DNA of 50,812 nt from CAIXQW01 sp046049675 (GTDB lineage: Bacteria; Bacteroidota; Bacteroidia; Chitinophagales; Chitinophagaceae). The stretch covers positions 1 through 50,812 of the forward strand of contig JBJORA010000008.1 of the NCBI GenBank assembly GCA_046049675.1, given 5' to 3'. The translations under genes and the position numbers were made by a program. The notes under the pieces were generated by a model that made no database searches, was not told where the DNA came from, and saw only the letters and a program-made list of their open reading frames with translations. Shown in pieces: positions 1 to 10,500 of this stretch. The stretch's first letter is position 1, and every line of letters begins with the position of its first letter.

Positions 1-1481
1 TGAAAGCGGTAAGCACAATAGTATTTTTGATTATTAGCAACCTTTGCTATAGCCAATCTCCCCTAGCTGCAAAGTGGGTTATTGGTATTTCTGGCGTGTT
101 TGCTAATTTCGACAGTACTAATGCATTTGCCTTCAGGCACTGCCTAATACCAACTTATTTTAAGCAAGGCAATTCCAATATTTGCGACAGCAATGGTAAT
201 ATTTTACTATTTAGCGATGGCTTTAATATTTACAAGTATGGAGGGCAGTATTTAGACGGTGGTGATACTTTGGTGCCGCATGATTACTATGTAGACCAAA
301 ATGGTTGGAGTGCTGGTTCTCAAACTAGTATATTTCTTCCTATGCAAAATAGTAAATACTATTTTGTGACGCCTACAGCCAGCAACAATCGCTTTGCAGA
401 ATGTGTCGCCTCGGTAAACTGCTTTCACGATTTAATGCTGTACAATGTTATAGATATGCAAGCCAATGGTGGGCAGGGCGCAGTAACCAAGCGCATGGTA
501 GAGCTTACTACTACCAACGACTATAGTCGTACCCAAATGATGGCTTGCCGCCATGCCAATGGGCAAGATTGGTGGCTGCTAAAGCAAGGTGGCGATAGCA
601 ACAAGGTATATAAATTTTTGTTTACGCAAGATAGCGTGTACAATATGGGCATGCAAAAGTTTGATGCACCTGTGTGCGGCCAATGGGACCTCAAAGGCCA
701 AAGTGCTTTTAGCCTAGATGGTAGCATGTATGCCACTGGCACACAAGGCCCTTATACAGGCGAGTTTTTTTTGGCAGATTTTAATCGCTGCACAGGTGAG
801 CTTAGCAATGGCCGCAGTTTATTTGCCCCACTTGTAAAAGACAATAGCCCCACCGATAGTTCGTGGTACGATGTGGTGCTTAGTGGTATATGCTTTAGCC
901 CCAATAAACGTTTTATATATGTAACCTTTCAGTACAATATTTTTCAATACGATTTATGGGATAGTACTTGGTACCATGTAGCCCGCCACGATACGAGCTG
1001 GCAGCAGTTTCAGTTGTACACCACAGCATACCTCGCCAACGACAATAAAATTTACATCGGCAACTTTGGTGGCCTTAGCCAGCAAATGAGCCGCATAGAT
1101 AGCCCCGACAATAAAGGCGCTGCTTGCAGCTTTTGCCCGCGTTGCTTGCGCGCCGATACGGTGTACTACGGTTACCTCGGCACCCCGCCTTGCATGCCCA
1201 ACTATGCCTTGGGGATGGATACGAGTCTTTGCCCGCCTTTGTTAATTGAAAATGGATCCGCCGCGGCGGAGGAAATTGAAAGTGAGGTGAGGGTTTATCC
1301 TAATCCTGCCACTAGTACATTGAACATTAAAAACGCGACCCACAAAACGAAGGTGGTATATGATGTAACAGGAAAACGACTTTTGGTTACTATTAAAGAT
1401 GAAATTGACGTTAGTAGTTTTACAAGAGGCATTTACTTTTTGCAATGCGGCAAACAGGTAGTGAAGGTTGTATTGGAATAA
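1..1481 (+). CDS. Secreted protein with T9SS type A sorting domain (first base of start codon outside window)
   Basis: The frame is open from the first base: the window starts with TG followed by AAA GCG GTA, so the ATG almost certainly begins one base before the window. That gives a protein of about 493 residues opening with a signal peptide (MKAVSTIVFLIISNLCYSQS, cleavage near YSQ). A TTG at 27 lies inside this signal peptide and is not the start. The body looks like a beta-propeller-type domain with repeated strands such as FSPNKRFIYVTF and NDNKIYIG. The last 70 residues hold VRVYPNPATSTLNI and end RGIYFLQCGKQVVKVVLE, a typical type A sorting domain, so the protein should cross the outer membrane by T9SS. 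The substrate of the main domain is unknown to me. Confidence 0.85.
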   Translation, partial: KAVSTIVFLIISNLCYSQSPLAAKWVIGISGVFANFDSTNAFAFRHCLIPTYFKQGNSNICDSNGNILLFSDGFNIYKYGGQYLDGGDTLVPHDYYVDQNGWSAGSQTSIFLPMQNSKYYFVTPTASNNRFAECVASVNCFHDLMLYNVIDMQANGGQGAVTKRMVELTTTNDYSRTQMMACRHANGQDWWLLKQGGDSNKVYKFLFTQDSVYNMGMQKFDAPVCGQWDLKGQSAFSLDGSMYATGTQGPYTGEFFLADFNRCTGELSNGRSLFAPLVKDNSPTDSSWYDVVLSGICFSPNKRFIYVTFQYNIFQYDLWDSTWYHVARHDTSWQQFQLYTTAYLANDNKIYIGNFGGLSQQMSRIDSPDNKGAACSFCPRCLRADTVYYGYLGTPPCMPNYALGMDTSLCPPLLIENGSAAAEEIESEVRVYPNPATSTLNIKNATHKTKVVYDVTGKRLLVTIKDEIDVSSFTRGIYFLQCGKQVVKVVLE

Positions 1482-1535
1482 TTGAAAAGTGAAAACGGTA
1501 GTATGCAAGTATTTATAAAACATGGTGGACATAAG

Positions 1536-2303
1536 ATGAGCAGAATTTGTTTCCTAGTTTTCTTTCTAGGGGTTTGTTTTAGTGCCTGTAATACCTCAGC
1601 ACAAAATGTAGCGCAGCATGCCACAGTGCACAGGCAAAGAGCAGATTCGGCGTTCAATCCAAACAGTGCCCAACAGCGCTCGCGTGCCATCCTCGCCAGT
1701 GCACAACGCACCGTACTTGCACAAAATATTGGGCTAGGATATGAGTTTGGCGCAGGCAAAAAGATAACGTGTGGCATAAGTCTCGCCTACAATGTTGCAC
1801 ATCCTTTAGTGTACACAAGCGATTTTGGCAATGCGTATCACAAAAAAGGTGTGCCGCTCAATTTGATGCAGCGCTTTTCAGCTCGTTTTCATGGTAGATA
1901 CACAATAGAGCGTGTTGGTAAATTTGAAGGAGGTATAATCATGCAAACAGAATTTGCTAATATGCCTTTGCGGAGTACGATACTTGTAAATAATATCCCT
2001 GTGCTAGACGTACACACTGGCCAAACAAGCGCTTTTAGCGGGTTTGTGGTGCTGAATTCACCTGCTTTACTAAGTGCTACCACATCTATGGGACTTTATG
2101 CGAAGTACAATTTGACTAAGCATTGGGCAATTAGTGGCGCTATTCACGCCAATGTACTTATTCCTATTGCTTTTCAGAATCCACGCAGATTTTCTAACGA
2201 TATCTTAATTGGCAGTTTTATTCCACCCGACAACAGGTCACAATTGCAAAGGAGTACCCAAGTTCCACCTACCATGCATGTTACAATGCATTACCACTTG
2301 TAG
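1536..2303 (+). CDS. Secreted or lipoprotein-like protein, predicted beta-barrel/beta-rich, unknown function
   Basis: I place the start at ATG 1536 (255 aa), because MSRICFLVFFLGVCFSAC is a good signal sequence; the TTG at 1482 and ATG at 1503 add a polar stretch with no role in export. The Cys at residue 18 sits in a weak lipobox (FSAC), so it may be a lipoprotein or an ordinary secreted protein cut after TSAQ. From about residue 65 the chain alternates hydrophobic and polar residues (GLGYEFGAG, GISLAYNV, GGIIMQTEF, MGLYAKYNL, HWAISGAIHANV, MHVTMHYHL), which suggests an outer-membrane barrel. It lies 54 bases after the preceding T9SS gene and may be co-transcribed with it. I do not recognise the family. 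Confidence 0.7.
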   Translation: MSRICFLVFFLGVCFSACNTSAQNVAQHATVHRQRADSAFNPNSAQQRSRAILASAQRTVLAQNIGLGYEFGAGKKITCGISLAYNVAHPLVYTSDFGNAYHKKGVPLNLMQRFSARFHGRYTIERVGKFEGGIIMQTEFANMPLRSTILVNNIPVLDVHTGQTSAFSGFVVLNSPALLSATTSMGLYAKYNLTKHWAISGAIHANVLIPIAFQNPRRFSNDILIGSFIPPDNRSQLQRSTQVPPTMHVTMHYHL

Positions 2304-2320
2304 TGTAATTGATGGCAGCG

Positions 2321-2355
2321 TTATAAGGCCCCTTTCTTTAGTTAGAGCCTTATAA
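2321..2355. terminator. Long inverted repeat (9-bp perfect stem) between genes
   Basis: TTATAAGGC at 2321-2329 pairs perfectly with GCCTTATAA at 2347-2355 across a 17-base loop. Weaker flanking pairing (ATGGCA near 2312 with TGCCAT near 2369) could extend it. It lies just after the stop at 2303 and before the aspS promoter, so it may end upstream transcripts, but there is no run of T after it. An operator or RNA-processing site is also possible. Confidence 0.35.
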
Positions 2356-2425
2356 ATAATGCTCAATTGCCATTCAAAAACCCCAAAATTGTCCATTCTG
2401 TTTTACAATTAGCAATGCTATATCC

Positions 2426-2433
2426 TACCTTTG
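2426..2433 (+). promoter_or_regulatory. Bacteroidota -7 promoter element of aspS
   Basis: TACCTTTG matches TAnnTTTG exactly. Its last base is 6 bases before the ATG at 2440, so transcription should begin at or within a few bases of the start codon. A weak TTTT/TTTA at 2401-2405 could serve as the -33 box. Confidence 0.6.
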
Positions 2434-2439
2434 CCGCCT

Positions 2440-4206
2440 ATGTTGAGAACACATACATGCGGCGAGTTACGTGCAGCACATATCAATAGCACAGTTACTC
2501 TAAGTGGCTGGGTGCAAGCCATTCGCAAATTTGGTAGTATTACATTTGTAGACCTTCGCGACCGCTATGGTATTACACAATTATATTTCAACGAAGCGCA
2601 AACAGCTGAGTTAGAAAACTTAGGCAGAGAATTTGTACTGCAAGCTACAGGCCAAGTTATAGAGCGTAGCAACAAAAATGCTAATATCCCAACCGGCGAT
2701 ATTGAAGTACTCGTAGCATCTTATAGCGTCCTAAACAGCAGCAAAACACCACCGTTCACCATAGACGACGAAACGGATGGTGGCGACGACTTGCGTATGC
2801 AGTATAGGTATTTGGATTTACGTCGTAATCCTATTCGTGCAAATCTAGAATTGCGCTACAAGGTCAATAGAGCAGCACGCCGTTATTTGGATGCACAAAA
2901 TTTTATGGAGGTAGAAACACCTTACCTTATCAAAAGTACACCCGAAGGCGCGCGAGACTTTGTAGTACCGAGCCGTATGAATGCAGGTGAGTTTTACGCG
3001 CTACCACAAAGCCCACAAACATTCAAGCAATTGCTAATGGTAAGTGGCTACGACAGATACTATCAAATTGTAAAATGCTTTAGAGACGAAGACCTTCGTG
3101 CCGATCGCCAACCAGAGTTTACGCAAATAGACTGCGAGATGGCTTTTGTGGAGCAAGAAGATATTCTCAATACGTTTGAAGGTATGGTAAAGCATATTTT
3201 CAAAGAAGTAAAAGACATTGATTACAACGAACCAGTACAGCGCATGACCTGGGCAGATGCGATGCATACGTACGGCAACGATAAGCCAGATATTAGATTT
3301 GGTATGACGCTAAACCATATCAATGATTTAGTGAAAGGCAAGGACTTCAAAATTTTTGACGAGGCAGAATTGGTTGTTGCCATTGCTGCAAAAGGTTGTA
3401 GCGAGTACACACGTAAGCAATTAGACGAATTAACCGAATGGGTAAAGCGTCCGCAAATAGGCATGAGTGGCTTGGTGTATATCAAATGCAATACCGACGG
3501 CACTTACAAAAGCAGCGTAGATAAATTTTATACCGAGCAAGACCTTAAAGCAATCGCAACACAATGTGGCGCAGAGGCTGGCGATTTAATATTTGTATTG
3601 TGCGGAGCGTACGAGCGCACACTCAAGGCAATGAGTGAGTTGCGTCTAGAAATGGGTGAGCGCCTCGGTTTACGCAAGCCAGAAGAATTTAAGTTATTGT
3701 GGGTAATTGATTTTCCTTTATTTGAATACGATGAAGAAGGCAATCGTTGGGTAGCACGTCATCATCCGTTTACAAGCCCTAAGCCACAAGATATCGAAAC
3801 AATGATTGGCAACGATCCGCGCATAGCAGTTGCTGCCGATTACTTGAAGCATCCATATGCTAACATTAAAGCCAATGCCTACGATATGGTTTTGAACGGT
3901 AACGAAATTGGCGGTGGTAGCATAAGAATTTACAACCGCGACCTGCAAGAAAAAATGTTTGCCGCTTTGGGCATGACCCAAGAAGAGGCGCAGCATAAAT
4001 TTGGCTTTTTGCTTGGTGCTTTTGAATATGGTGCACCACCACATGGCGGTATCGCGTTTGGCTTTGACAGACTATGCGCATTATTGGGCGGTAGCGAAAC
4101 CATTAGAGACTTTATTGCATTCCCTAAAAACAACCGCGGTCGCGATGTAATGATAGATGCGCCAAGTGATATTGAGCCGCAATTGAAAAAAGACTTAAAT
4201 TTATAG
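2440..4206 (+). CDS. aspS: Aspartate--tRNA ligase
   Basis: Class II aminoacyl-tRNA synthetase that charges tRNA-Asp in the cytoplasm. It has 588 residues, the usual bacterial length. An OB-fold anticodon-binding domain is at about 1-105 (VTLSGWVQAIRKFGSITFVDLRD). Class II motif 2 is FRDEDLRADRQPEFTQID near residue 218, the aspartate-site motif is ALPQSPQTFKQ near 190, a bacterial GAD insertion follows at about 285-400, and motif 3 is GIAFGFDRLCALL near 548. I chose ATG 2440 over the in-frame TTG at 2431, since the TTG overlaps the -7 promoter element and family members begin near MxRTHxCGEL. The stop is 1 base before the ATG of the next gene, implying co-transcription. Whether it also charges tRNA-Asn cannot be decided here. 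Confidence 0.97.
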   Translation: MLRTHTCGELRAAHINSTVTLSGWVQAIRKFGSITFVDLRDRYGITQLYFNEAQTAELENLGREFVLQATGQVIERSNKNANIPTGDIEVLVASYSVLNSSKTPPFTIDDETDGGDDLRMQYRYLDLRRNPIRANLELRYKVNRAARRYLDAQNFMEVETPYLIKSTPEGARDFVVPSRMNAGEFYALPQSPQTFKQLLMVSGYDRYYQIVKCFRDEDLRADRQPEFTQIDCEMAFVEQEDILNTFEGMVKHIFKEVKDIDYNEPVQRMTWADAMHTYGNDKPDIRFGMTLNHINDLVKGKDFKIFDEAELVVAIAAKGCSEYTRKQLDELTEWVKRPQIGMSGLVYIKCNTDGTYKSSVDKFYTEQDLKAIATQCGAEAGDLIFVLCGAYERTLKAMSELRLEMGERLGLRKPEEFKLLWVIDFPLFEYDEEGNRWVARHHPFTSPKPQDIETMIGNDPRIAVAADYLKHPYANIKANAYDMVLNGNEIGGGSIRIYNRDLQEKMFAALGMTQEEAQHKFGFLLGAFEYGAPPHGGIAFGFDRLCALLGGSETIRDFIAFPKNNRGRDVMIDAPSDIEPQLKKDLNL

Positions 4207-4207
4207 C

Positions 4208-5806
4208 ATGAAAAAATGGCTTATTGCATTTTTTAGCATCGCAATGGCGGTGCCGATGTTTGCGCAAAACACTACACATCTCAACTGGCGTATGCAGCAG
4301 GCAGCTTTGATGGGTGGCAGGCCTCCGCAGTTGTTGTTAAATACAGCTGGTGCAAGACCAACATTAGTTGAATATGCGGCAAACCGTGATACGCGCTTTA
4401 CGTTTTTAGATAATAATGGTAGTATCGTCAATACTTTTACTTTGCCTGCAACAGCTTTTGTAAACGCAAGTAGTATAACGGCAACACAAACATTTGCATT
4501 GTCAAATGGCAATTATTTGGTTGTACATGCCGATACAACACAAGCGCAGTACACGTTGCTAGGTATGAACGGTCAAGTGTTGTGGCAAAAGATGCACATG
4601 ACACCTGCAACTACAAGTCGTGTATTTACAGCTGAGAACGGTGGTCGTGTAGCTGTAGTATTGCAAAAGCAGCAACAAGAGTTTTATGGCCCTCGTATAT
4701 TGCCAACTGTAGTAGAATTAGATATGCTCAATGGCGATTCGCTCCATTATTTTGCAAAGCCCGATAGCAGTAATTTTCAATCAACTACTTATTACGACGA
4801 CTATGCCATGGGTATACAGCCTAGCGCTGTAGGTTATTGGCTATGGTATAAGCACGATCCTTCTGGCACAACAAGTCAGCATAGATTTTTGCAACTAGAC
4901 GATAGCTTGCATCTGGTAAAAGACATCGGTAATTTGTATTCTTGTGCAGATTATGTAGATGTTGGCAATAGCAACTTTGTGTTAAGCGATTCTAGTTTTT
5001 ATATTGCTTACCCTAATTGCAATACCATTTCGGCGGCTAAGTTAGATACGAATACTGCAATAGCACATTGGACTTATAGTGGCGTGAAAGATACTGCTTC
5101 ATTACGATCTGTGCATGCCCACATTACAGATACTAAAGTAGCCTTGCTTGCCAATGCTTACTATGGTTTTGTGCAAAGTGGCCAAACAATTGAAAGTGCT
5201 AATACGCCAATTATTTTTGCAGTAGATCGTGCTACAGGTGCTGGCGTATGGACGAATACCTATTACCCGCAAAGTAGCACAACTGCTAATAATGGTTTAT
5301 ACGGCATACGTGCAGCTTCAGTTTGCAAAACTGGTACTAATAGCATTGGTTTTACAAATACAAGTGCAGTGGGCAATATTACTTATGCCTACGTGAATGC
5401 AGTTGATATCAATAGTGGCAGCTTGCTATGGCACGACAGTATGTATACCGCTGTTCCACCAACGTATGCTATGCTAGCCGATAGCAATTGCAAAATGCAT
5501 GTGATGTATCAAAACTATGTCGGCGCTGCAAACGATGTATTTGTAGATCAGTACGATGAAACAATAGGCTTTTTATTGAGTATAAATGAGCAGACACCAT
5601 CAGCATTACATGCAGCGATGCAAGACAGTCGCTTGCTCGTACGTGGTGCTGCAAATGAAAGCATTAGTGTTTTCAGTACAAGCGGCGCAGTAGTTGCTAC
5701 CACTAAGGCAAATGCAAATGGTACAGCGCAAATCAATATGTCGCATTGCAGCAAAGGCATCTATATTGTGCGCAGCAATGGTGCAACTATAAAAGTGGCA
5801 TTATAG
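4208..5806 (+). CDS. Secreted T9SS cargo protein, unknown function
   Basis: A 532-residue protein with a clear signal peptide (MKKWLIAFFSIAMAVPMFAQ, cut after FAQ). The middle is rich in beta strands and resembles a PQQ/WD-type propeller (repeats such as FAVDRATGAGVWTNTYY and VNAVDINSGSLLWHDSMY have the PQQ-like motif of a variable, then G, then W). The C-terminus, SRLLVRGAANESISVFSTSG to KGIYIVRSNGATIKVAL, has the form of a type A sorting domain. It begins 1 base after the aspS stop and ends 4 bases before the aminotransferase start, so all three are probably one operon, an odd pairing of housekeeping and secreted genes. The exact function is unknown. Confidence 0.8.
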   Translation: MKKWLIAFFSIAMAVPMFAQNTTHLNWRMQQAALMGGRPPQLLLNTAGARPTLVEYAANRDTRFTFLDNNGSIVNTFTLPATAFVNASSITATQTFALSNGNYLVVHADTTQAQYTLLGMNGQVLWQKMHMTPATTSRVFTAENGGRVAVVLQKQQQEFYGPRILPTVVELDMLNGDSLHYFAKPDSSNFQSTTYYDDYAMGIQPSAVGYWLWYKHDPSGTTSQHRFLQLDDSLHLVKDIGNLYSCADYVDVGNSNFVLSDSSFYIAYPNCNTISAAKLDTNTAIAHWTYSGVKDTASLRSVHAHITDTKVALLANAYYGFVQSGQTIESANTPIIFAVDRATGAGVWTNTYYPQSSTTANNGLYGIRAASVCKTGTNSIGFTNTSAVGNITYAYVNAVDINSGSLLWHDSMYTAVPPTYAMLADSNCKMHVMYQNYVGAANDVFVDQYDETIGFLLSINEQTPSALHAAMQDSRLLVRGAANESISVFSTSGAVVATTKANANGTAQINMSHCSKGIYIVRSNGATIKVAL

Positions 5807-5810
5807 TAAA

Positions 5811-7004
5811 ATGGCTTTATCGCAACGACAATTATTTTTACAGCATGTAGGGCAAACAAGCGATGCACCTTTGTGCTTTGAAATAGAGCGCGCAGAAAAT
5901 TGTTGGCTATACGATAGCAGCGGTAAAAAATATTTAGACGCCATTGGTGGCATTAGTGTTGCTAATATTGGCCATAGTAATCCAACAGTAATAGCTGCAA
6001 GCAAACTACAACTGGATAAACATTTACATACGATGGTGTATGGCGAAATGGTAGTAAGCTCGCAAGTGCAATACGCTACAGCATTAGCACAAAGCTTAGA
6101 CCCATCGCTGAATTGTGTATTCTTTACAAACAGCGGAGCAGAAGCAACAGAAGGTGCCATGAAGCTTGCAAAACGCTACACTGGCCGTAGCAAAATAATA
6201 GCTTGCAATAATAGCTATCATGGTAGCAGCCAAGGTGCGTTAAGTTTAATAGGCAGCGAGTATTGGCGCGACATGTATAGGCCACTACTGCCAGATATTT
6301 GGCACTACGATTACAATAGTACTGCCTTAGTAGATGCCATAGACGAACAAACTGCTGCAGTATTTATAGAATTGGTGCAAGCAGAAAGTGGTGTGATGGC
6401 TGCACAACAAACTTGGGTTGACGCTATTCGCAAAAAGTGTACTAGCTGTGGCGCTTTACTCGTTGTAGATGAAGCACAAACAGGCTTTGGTCGTACTGGA
6501 ACGATGTGGGCTATGCAACAATACAATGTTGTGCCAGATATCGTTTTACTCGCTAAAGCTTTGGGAGGCGGCATGCCACTTGGTGCTTTTGTTGCTGATG
6601 CCAAGTTAATGCAAGTGCTAACTGTCAATCCTGTGCTCGGCCATATTTCTACTTTTGGTGGGCATCCGCTTAGCTGTGCTGCAGGCTTAGCTGCTATGCA
6701 AGTTTTGCAGCAAGACAATTTAATTGCAGAGGTAGACGCAAAAGGGCAGTACTTAGAAGATAAAATAAAGGCCTTAGGTATAGAATGTTATACATGCAAA
6801 GGCTTATGGATGGGCATATTCTTCAAGGATTACGAAACCAATAAGCGTATTGTAGATACATGCATAGAACTAGGTGTTTTTACAGATTGGTTTTTGTTTG
6901 CAAGCAATGCGCTGCGCATAAGTCCTCCACTAAGTATTAGTTATGCAGAGCTTGACTATCTAGCGGATGTAATTGGTAAGGCAGTAGATAAGATCTTAAA
7001 TTAG
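5811..7004 (+). CDS. Class III PLP-dependent aminotransferase (acetylornithine/ornithine aminotransferase-like)
   Basis: Cytoplasmic transaminase of 397 residues, the normal length for the argD/rocD group. The PLP-binding features are visible: NSGAEATEGAMKLAKRYTGR near 105-125, the cofactor Asp in VVDEAQTGFGRTG (about D220), and the Schiff-base Lys in LLAKALGGGMPLGAF (about K249). The C-terminal ALRISPPLSIS holds the carboxylate-binding Arg. No arginine biosynthesis genes surround it, so the substrate could be acetylornithine, ornithine or another omega-amino acid. It follows the T9SS gene by 4 bases. Its stop overlaps by 4 bases the stop of the convergent gene on the other strand. Confidence 0.9.
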   Translation: MALSQRQLFLQHVGQTSDAPLCFEIERAENCWLYDSSGKKYLDAIGGISVANIGHSNPTVIAASKLQLDKHLHTMVYGEMVVSSQVQYATALAQSLDPSLNCVFFTNSGAEATEGAMKLAKRYTGRSKIIACNNSYHGSSQGALSLIGSEYWRDMYRPLLPDIWHYDYNSTALVDAIDEQTAAVFIELVQAESGVMAAQQTWVDAIRKKCTSCGALLVVDEAQTGFGRTGTMWAMQQYNVVPDIVLLAKALGGGMPLGAFVADAKLMQVLTVNPVLGHISTFGGHPLSCAAGLAAMQVLQQDNLIAEVDAKGQYLEDKIKALGIECYTCKGLWMGIFFKDYETNKRIVDTCIELGVFTDWFLFASNALRISPPLSISYAELDYLADVIGKAVDKILN

Positions 7005-7486
7005 AAAGCCTTTCCTAAACGTAATACAAGTTGTGGCAGCACATCAACATCGGTGTTTACCACACCAAGGCCTGCACTTACAAAAAAATGTTGCTTGGTA
7101 TAATATCGTGCAGAAAGCAAAGCACTTTCGTTGTAGCATTTTGTATCTTGCCAATCTAGTGGTAATTTATACAATGCATACAAAAACATGCGCTCGTGTT
7201 CGTTATAAGTTGTTTGCGCACTAAGGTCTACACAAACACGATCTTTCCATACAGGAAACACATAGCGCATACCCATCGGCACTGTTAAGTACTTACCATA
7301 AACGCCTAGACCAGCAGTAGCATAAAGATTGTACTTGCGCAATAATTTTCTTTCGTAATTTACTCCTGCGAGCAAACTTGCACCACCAAGTTCGGTATAA
7401 ACACCATTTTTCTTTAGCTGTGCCATGCTCGGCTTAGGTATTGCAAAAAGCGTAGCAGTGATTATAGCGGCAAAAAGTATTTTCAT
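7001..7486 (-). CDS. Small outer-membrane beta-barrel-like protein, unknown function
   Basis: A protein of 161 residues from ATG 7486 (MKILFAAIITATLFAIPKPSMAQ, a good signal peptide cut after MAQ). ATG 7495 (MYKMK) is equally possible; an upstream TTG at 7534 is not needed. The mature part alternates in a barrel-like way (GVYTELGGASLLAGVNYERKL, LYATAGLGVYGKY, ALLSARYYT, FFVSAGLGVVNT) and ends LVLRLGKAF, with the terminal Phe favoured by the BAM machinery. It begins about 48 bases after the 1075-residue gene on the same strand and is likely co-transcribed with it. Confidence 0.75.
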   Translation of the reverse strand: MKILFAAIITATLFAIPKPSMAQLKKNGVYTELGGASLLAGVNYERKLLRKYNLYATAGLGVYGKYLTVPMGMRYVFPVWKDRVCVDLSAQTTYNEHERMFLYALYKLPLDWQDTKCYNESALLSARYYTKQHFFVSAGLGVVNTDVDVLPQLVLRLGKAF

Positions 7487-7534
7487 CTTATACATGACGT
7501 AGAATGCTAGTTGCTGCTTTGTGCAGTACAGCAA

Positions 7535-10500
7535 CTAAAAATCTTGACTTAACGATATATGATAGAATGGGCGAGCACGATCAACGCCTTTTGCCACATC
7601 TAAACGAATGAAATAACTGCCAATTACAGCGCGTGCGCCCATGCCTATACCTTGTGCAGTTGTAGACACATTATTTTGACTGTATAAAGAGCTATTTCTG
7701 TTAAATGCATACATAGTACGTGAGTCGCGACTCTCTATATCCAAAAAGCCACGACCAGCAGCTGCTACATCTATAAATGGTACTAATTGTAAACTATTAA
7801 GGAAGTTACTACGTACTCTACGATTAAGAATTGTGTTAATAATTGGCACACGTACTTCTGCACTAACTAAAGCATAGCTGCTGCCTTGGCGTGCATTGTT
7901 GTAATAGCCACGCATACTTGTTACTTGACTTTGAAAACCAAACTTGGTTGTATCATTATTGATATTATCTGTATTAACGTTATACTGCCCAGGTAGAACA
8001 GCATTGTCTACACCACCAAGTTTGTACAACATTGGCGCGGTACCAAAACTATGTGCTGTGTTAACACGTATTGCAAAAATTGCATTGCGATAGAGCTTTT
8101 GATAGTGACGAACATCCAAGCCAGAATTAAACATATTTGCATTAGCACCATTTAGTTTAATAAAAGCTTCTTGATACACCTTAACTCTTGTGCCAACACG
8201 AATGTTTATCCATGGTGAGAAGCTATTGTCGTACACGTACTCAAGACGTGTAAAACTCCAATACTGATTATTGGTTGGGAAATTAATACTGTACTCACTT
8301 AGTGCCTTGTAGCGTTGCTTATCTTGTCGTATACCTGTAGTAAGACGAAGACTAGCAGTAACACTAAACGGATAGCTAATCATACCTTGCAAATAAGTTT
8401 GTATTTGATTGATTTGCTCTGGTACAGGCGAGAAGTTTACAGTATCGCGCGATAGATTGGCATCTTGCACGTTTTTATTATATACTGCTTGTATTTCCCA
8501 ATCTAACAAACGACGATAGTTGGCAAACTTCAACTGATAAGCAACTCCTTGATCTAATAATGGTATACGCATTGCAGCAGTTAGTTTGTAGTCTTCCATA
8601 TAGTCTATCAAACTCATTTTTAAAAGAGCACCTAGTGGCGGTGTTGCAAGTGTACCGTTGCCTGTACTTAGGTTTTGGTATCTATCAAAAATAAGGTTGT
8701 TATCTACACTAGTTTGTAAGAAGTCTGTATTAAAAGTAGTTGTATATGGCTTACTACGTAGTGGCTTAGTTGCTGGCGTTGCAGCAGTATTATTTGCATT
8801 GTTTGTACCCGTTTCTGCTTTATTGAAAACTCTGTTTTTTGGTGCTTCTGGCAATTGCATACTGTCTACATCATCAGTAAAGTCAGTCAAGAAGAAACTG
8901 CTTGGTTCGGCACTTGTATTTTCTATTTTAATATTAGCCATCTCGCCAAGCGCTGCATAAGTTTTTGCAGTGTAACCAGCTTTCTCATCAAAACTATCTA
9001 ATTGCTTATACGGTGTACTATAAACTTCTACTGTGCCATTATGTTCAATTACATCGAAGCACATGCCTTTTTTAGCATTAAAACCATGCGCCTTAATATT
9101 ATAGTTACTCGGATTGCTAATGCTATAGTAGATGCTATCCTTGCCCTTGCTGTTGGCAACAGTATGTGCAATGATACGTTGACAAGTGCCACCAATTTCT
9201 GCGAGAAATGCAATTTTATCAGGCCCGTATTGAATAGGTTGCGTAATATCTACATCTTGCTCTTTGGTGTATTGCTTTAGTGTGCTGCTACCACCATCGT
9301 CGTCGTAGAAGAAAATATTTGGATTAGTATTTGGCAACTCACCATTGTTTAATTTAACGCTTGTGTAAGGTTGCGGCCTATTACTCATAAACAATACACC
9401 TCTCATGCCAGCATTATTGATATACTGCGGACTTAAATCGTCCCAAATATCTTTTGTAATATTTACTAGCATTGCATTCTTAATTACGTATTGGTACATG
9501 TCGCATTGCCCTTTACGAATAGCTGTAATCACAAGCTTATCGTCGTCATCCATAAAGCTCAAGCCTTGCAAACGATCAAATCTGTTTGGTAAAATTATGC
9601 GATCGCTTATTCTGCCATTTTTTGCATCATAAACTTTTAAGCGTTGCAAATAATCCTGCTCGTACATGATTGCTAATTTTTTTCCATCGGCATTCCAGCA
9701 CATCAGCGGATAGCTAGGATCTTTTAGCGCCAAGCTTTGACGCAAAGCACCTTCTAAGATCACAGCAGTGCCTTTATTTTTGGTATCGTATAATTTTACT
9801 TGGTATCTACCGTCAAGGCTTTCGCAATACGCCATGATATTAGCATCTGGGCTTAAGGCAAAAGAGCTGATAACTGCATTTGGCTTTGGCTTTACAGCAA
9901 ACATCAATTTACGCGCACCAATTTCCACCGCGCTATCCTCAGCATTCAAATAATATTGCTTCCACTCTTCGTAGATGGCGCTGGCTTTTTTCTGCAATAC
10001 AATTTCTAATGCTTTGTTGATTGCTTTTCTATTGCTTGTGAGGTAAAACAAATTATTGATATAGCTTTTGTTGTACTTCTTTTCAATAAAATTAAAGAAG
10101 CTGTGTCCAACAATTTCTGGTGAGCGTTCTGCATAAAAGTCGAACTTGGCTTTTGGATTGCCACCTTGCAGCATACTGCGCATGGCGCTGTTGCGTTGAG
10201 CATTCCATTGGCTACTTTGGTACTGAACGTAGCCGCTCGTGTACCACAAAGGCAATCGTAGCTTTACTGCGTTTTGCACAATATCTTTTAGTTTGAAACC
10301 AAACAACAAATTGTCTTTAATAATACCTACAACACCTTTCTTGACTTGTTGTCGCAAGTCGTCGTGGCTGCCATTAAAGTATACCACTACATTATTACCA
10401 CTGATATCAACTACGGAGTTATTACTTAGGTTGAGCTCTTCGTTATATCGGCCAGTATTGGTTTGCTTGTAGTCAGTAAAAGAGTTGTAGAGGATAATAT

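Noticed and set aside
27..29. TTG as start of the first gene
   Set aside because: The frame is open to the window edge and reads as a complete signal peptide if the ATG begins one base before the window.
2431..2439. TTG start for aspS
   Set aside because: It overlaps the TACCTTTG promoter element; the ATG at 2440 gives the family-typical N-terminus.
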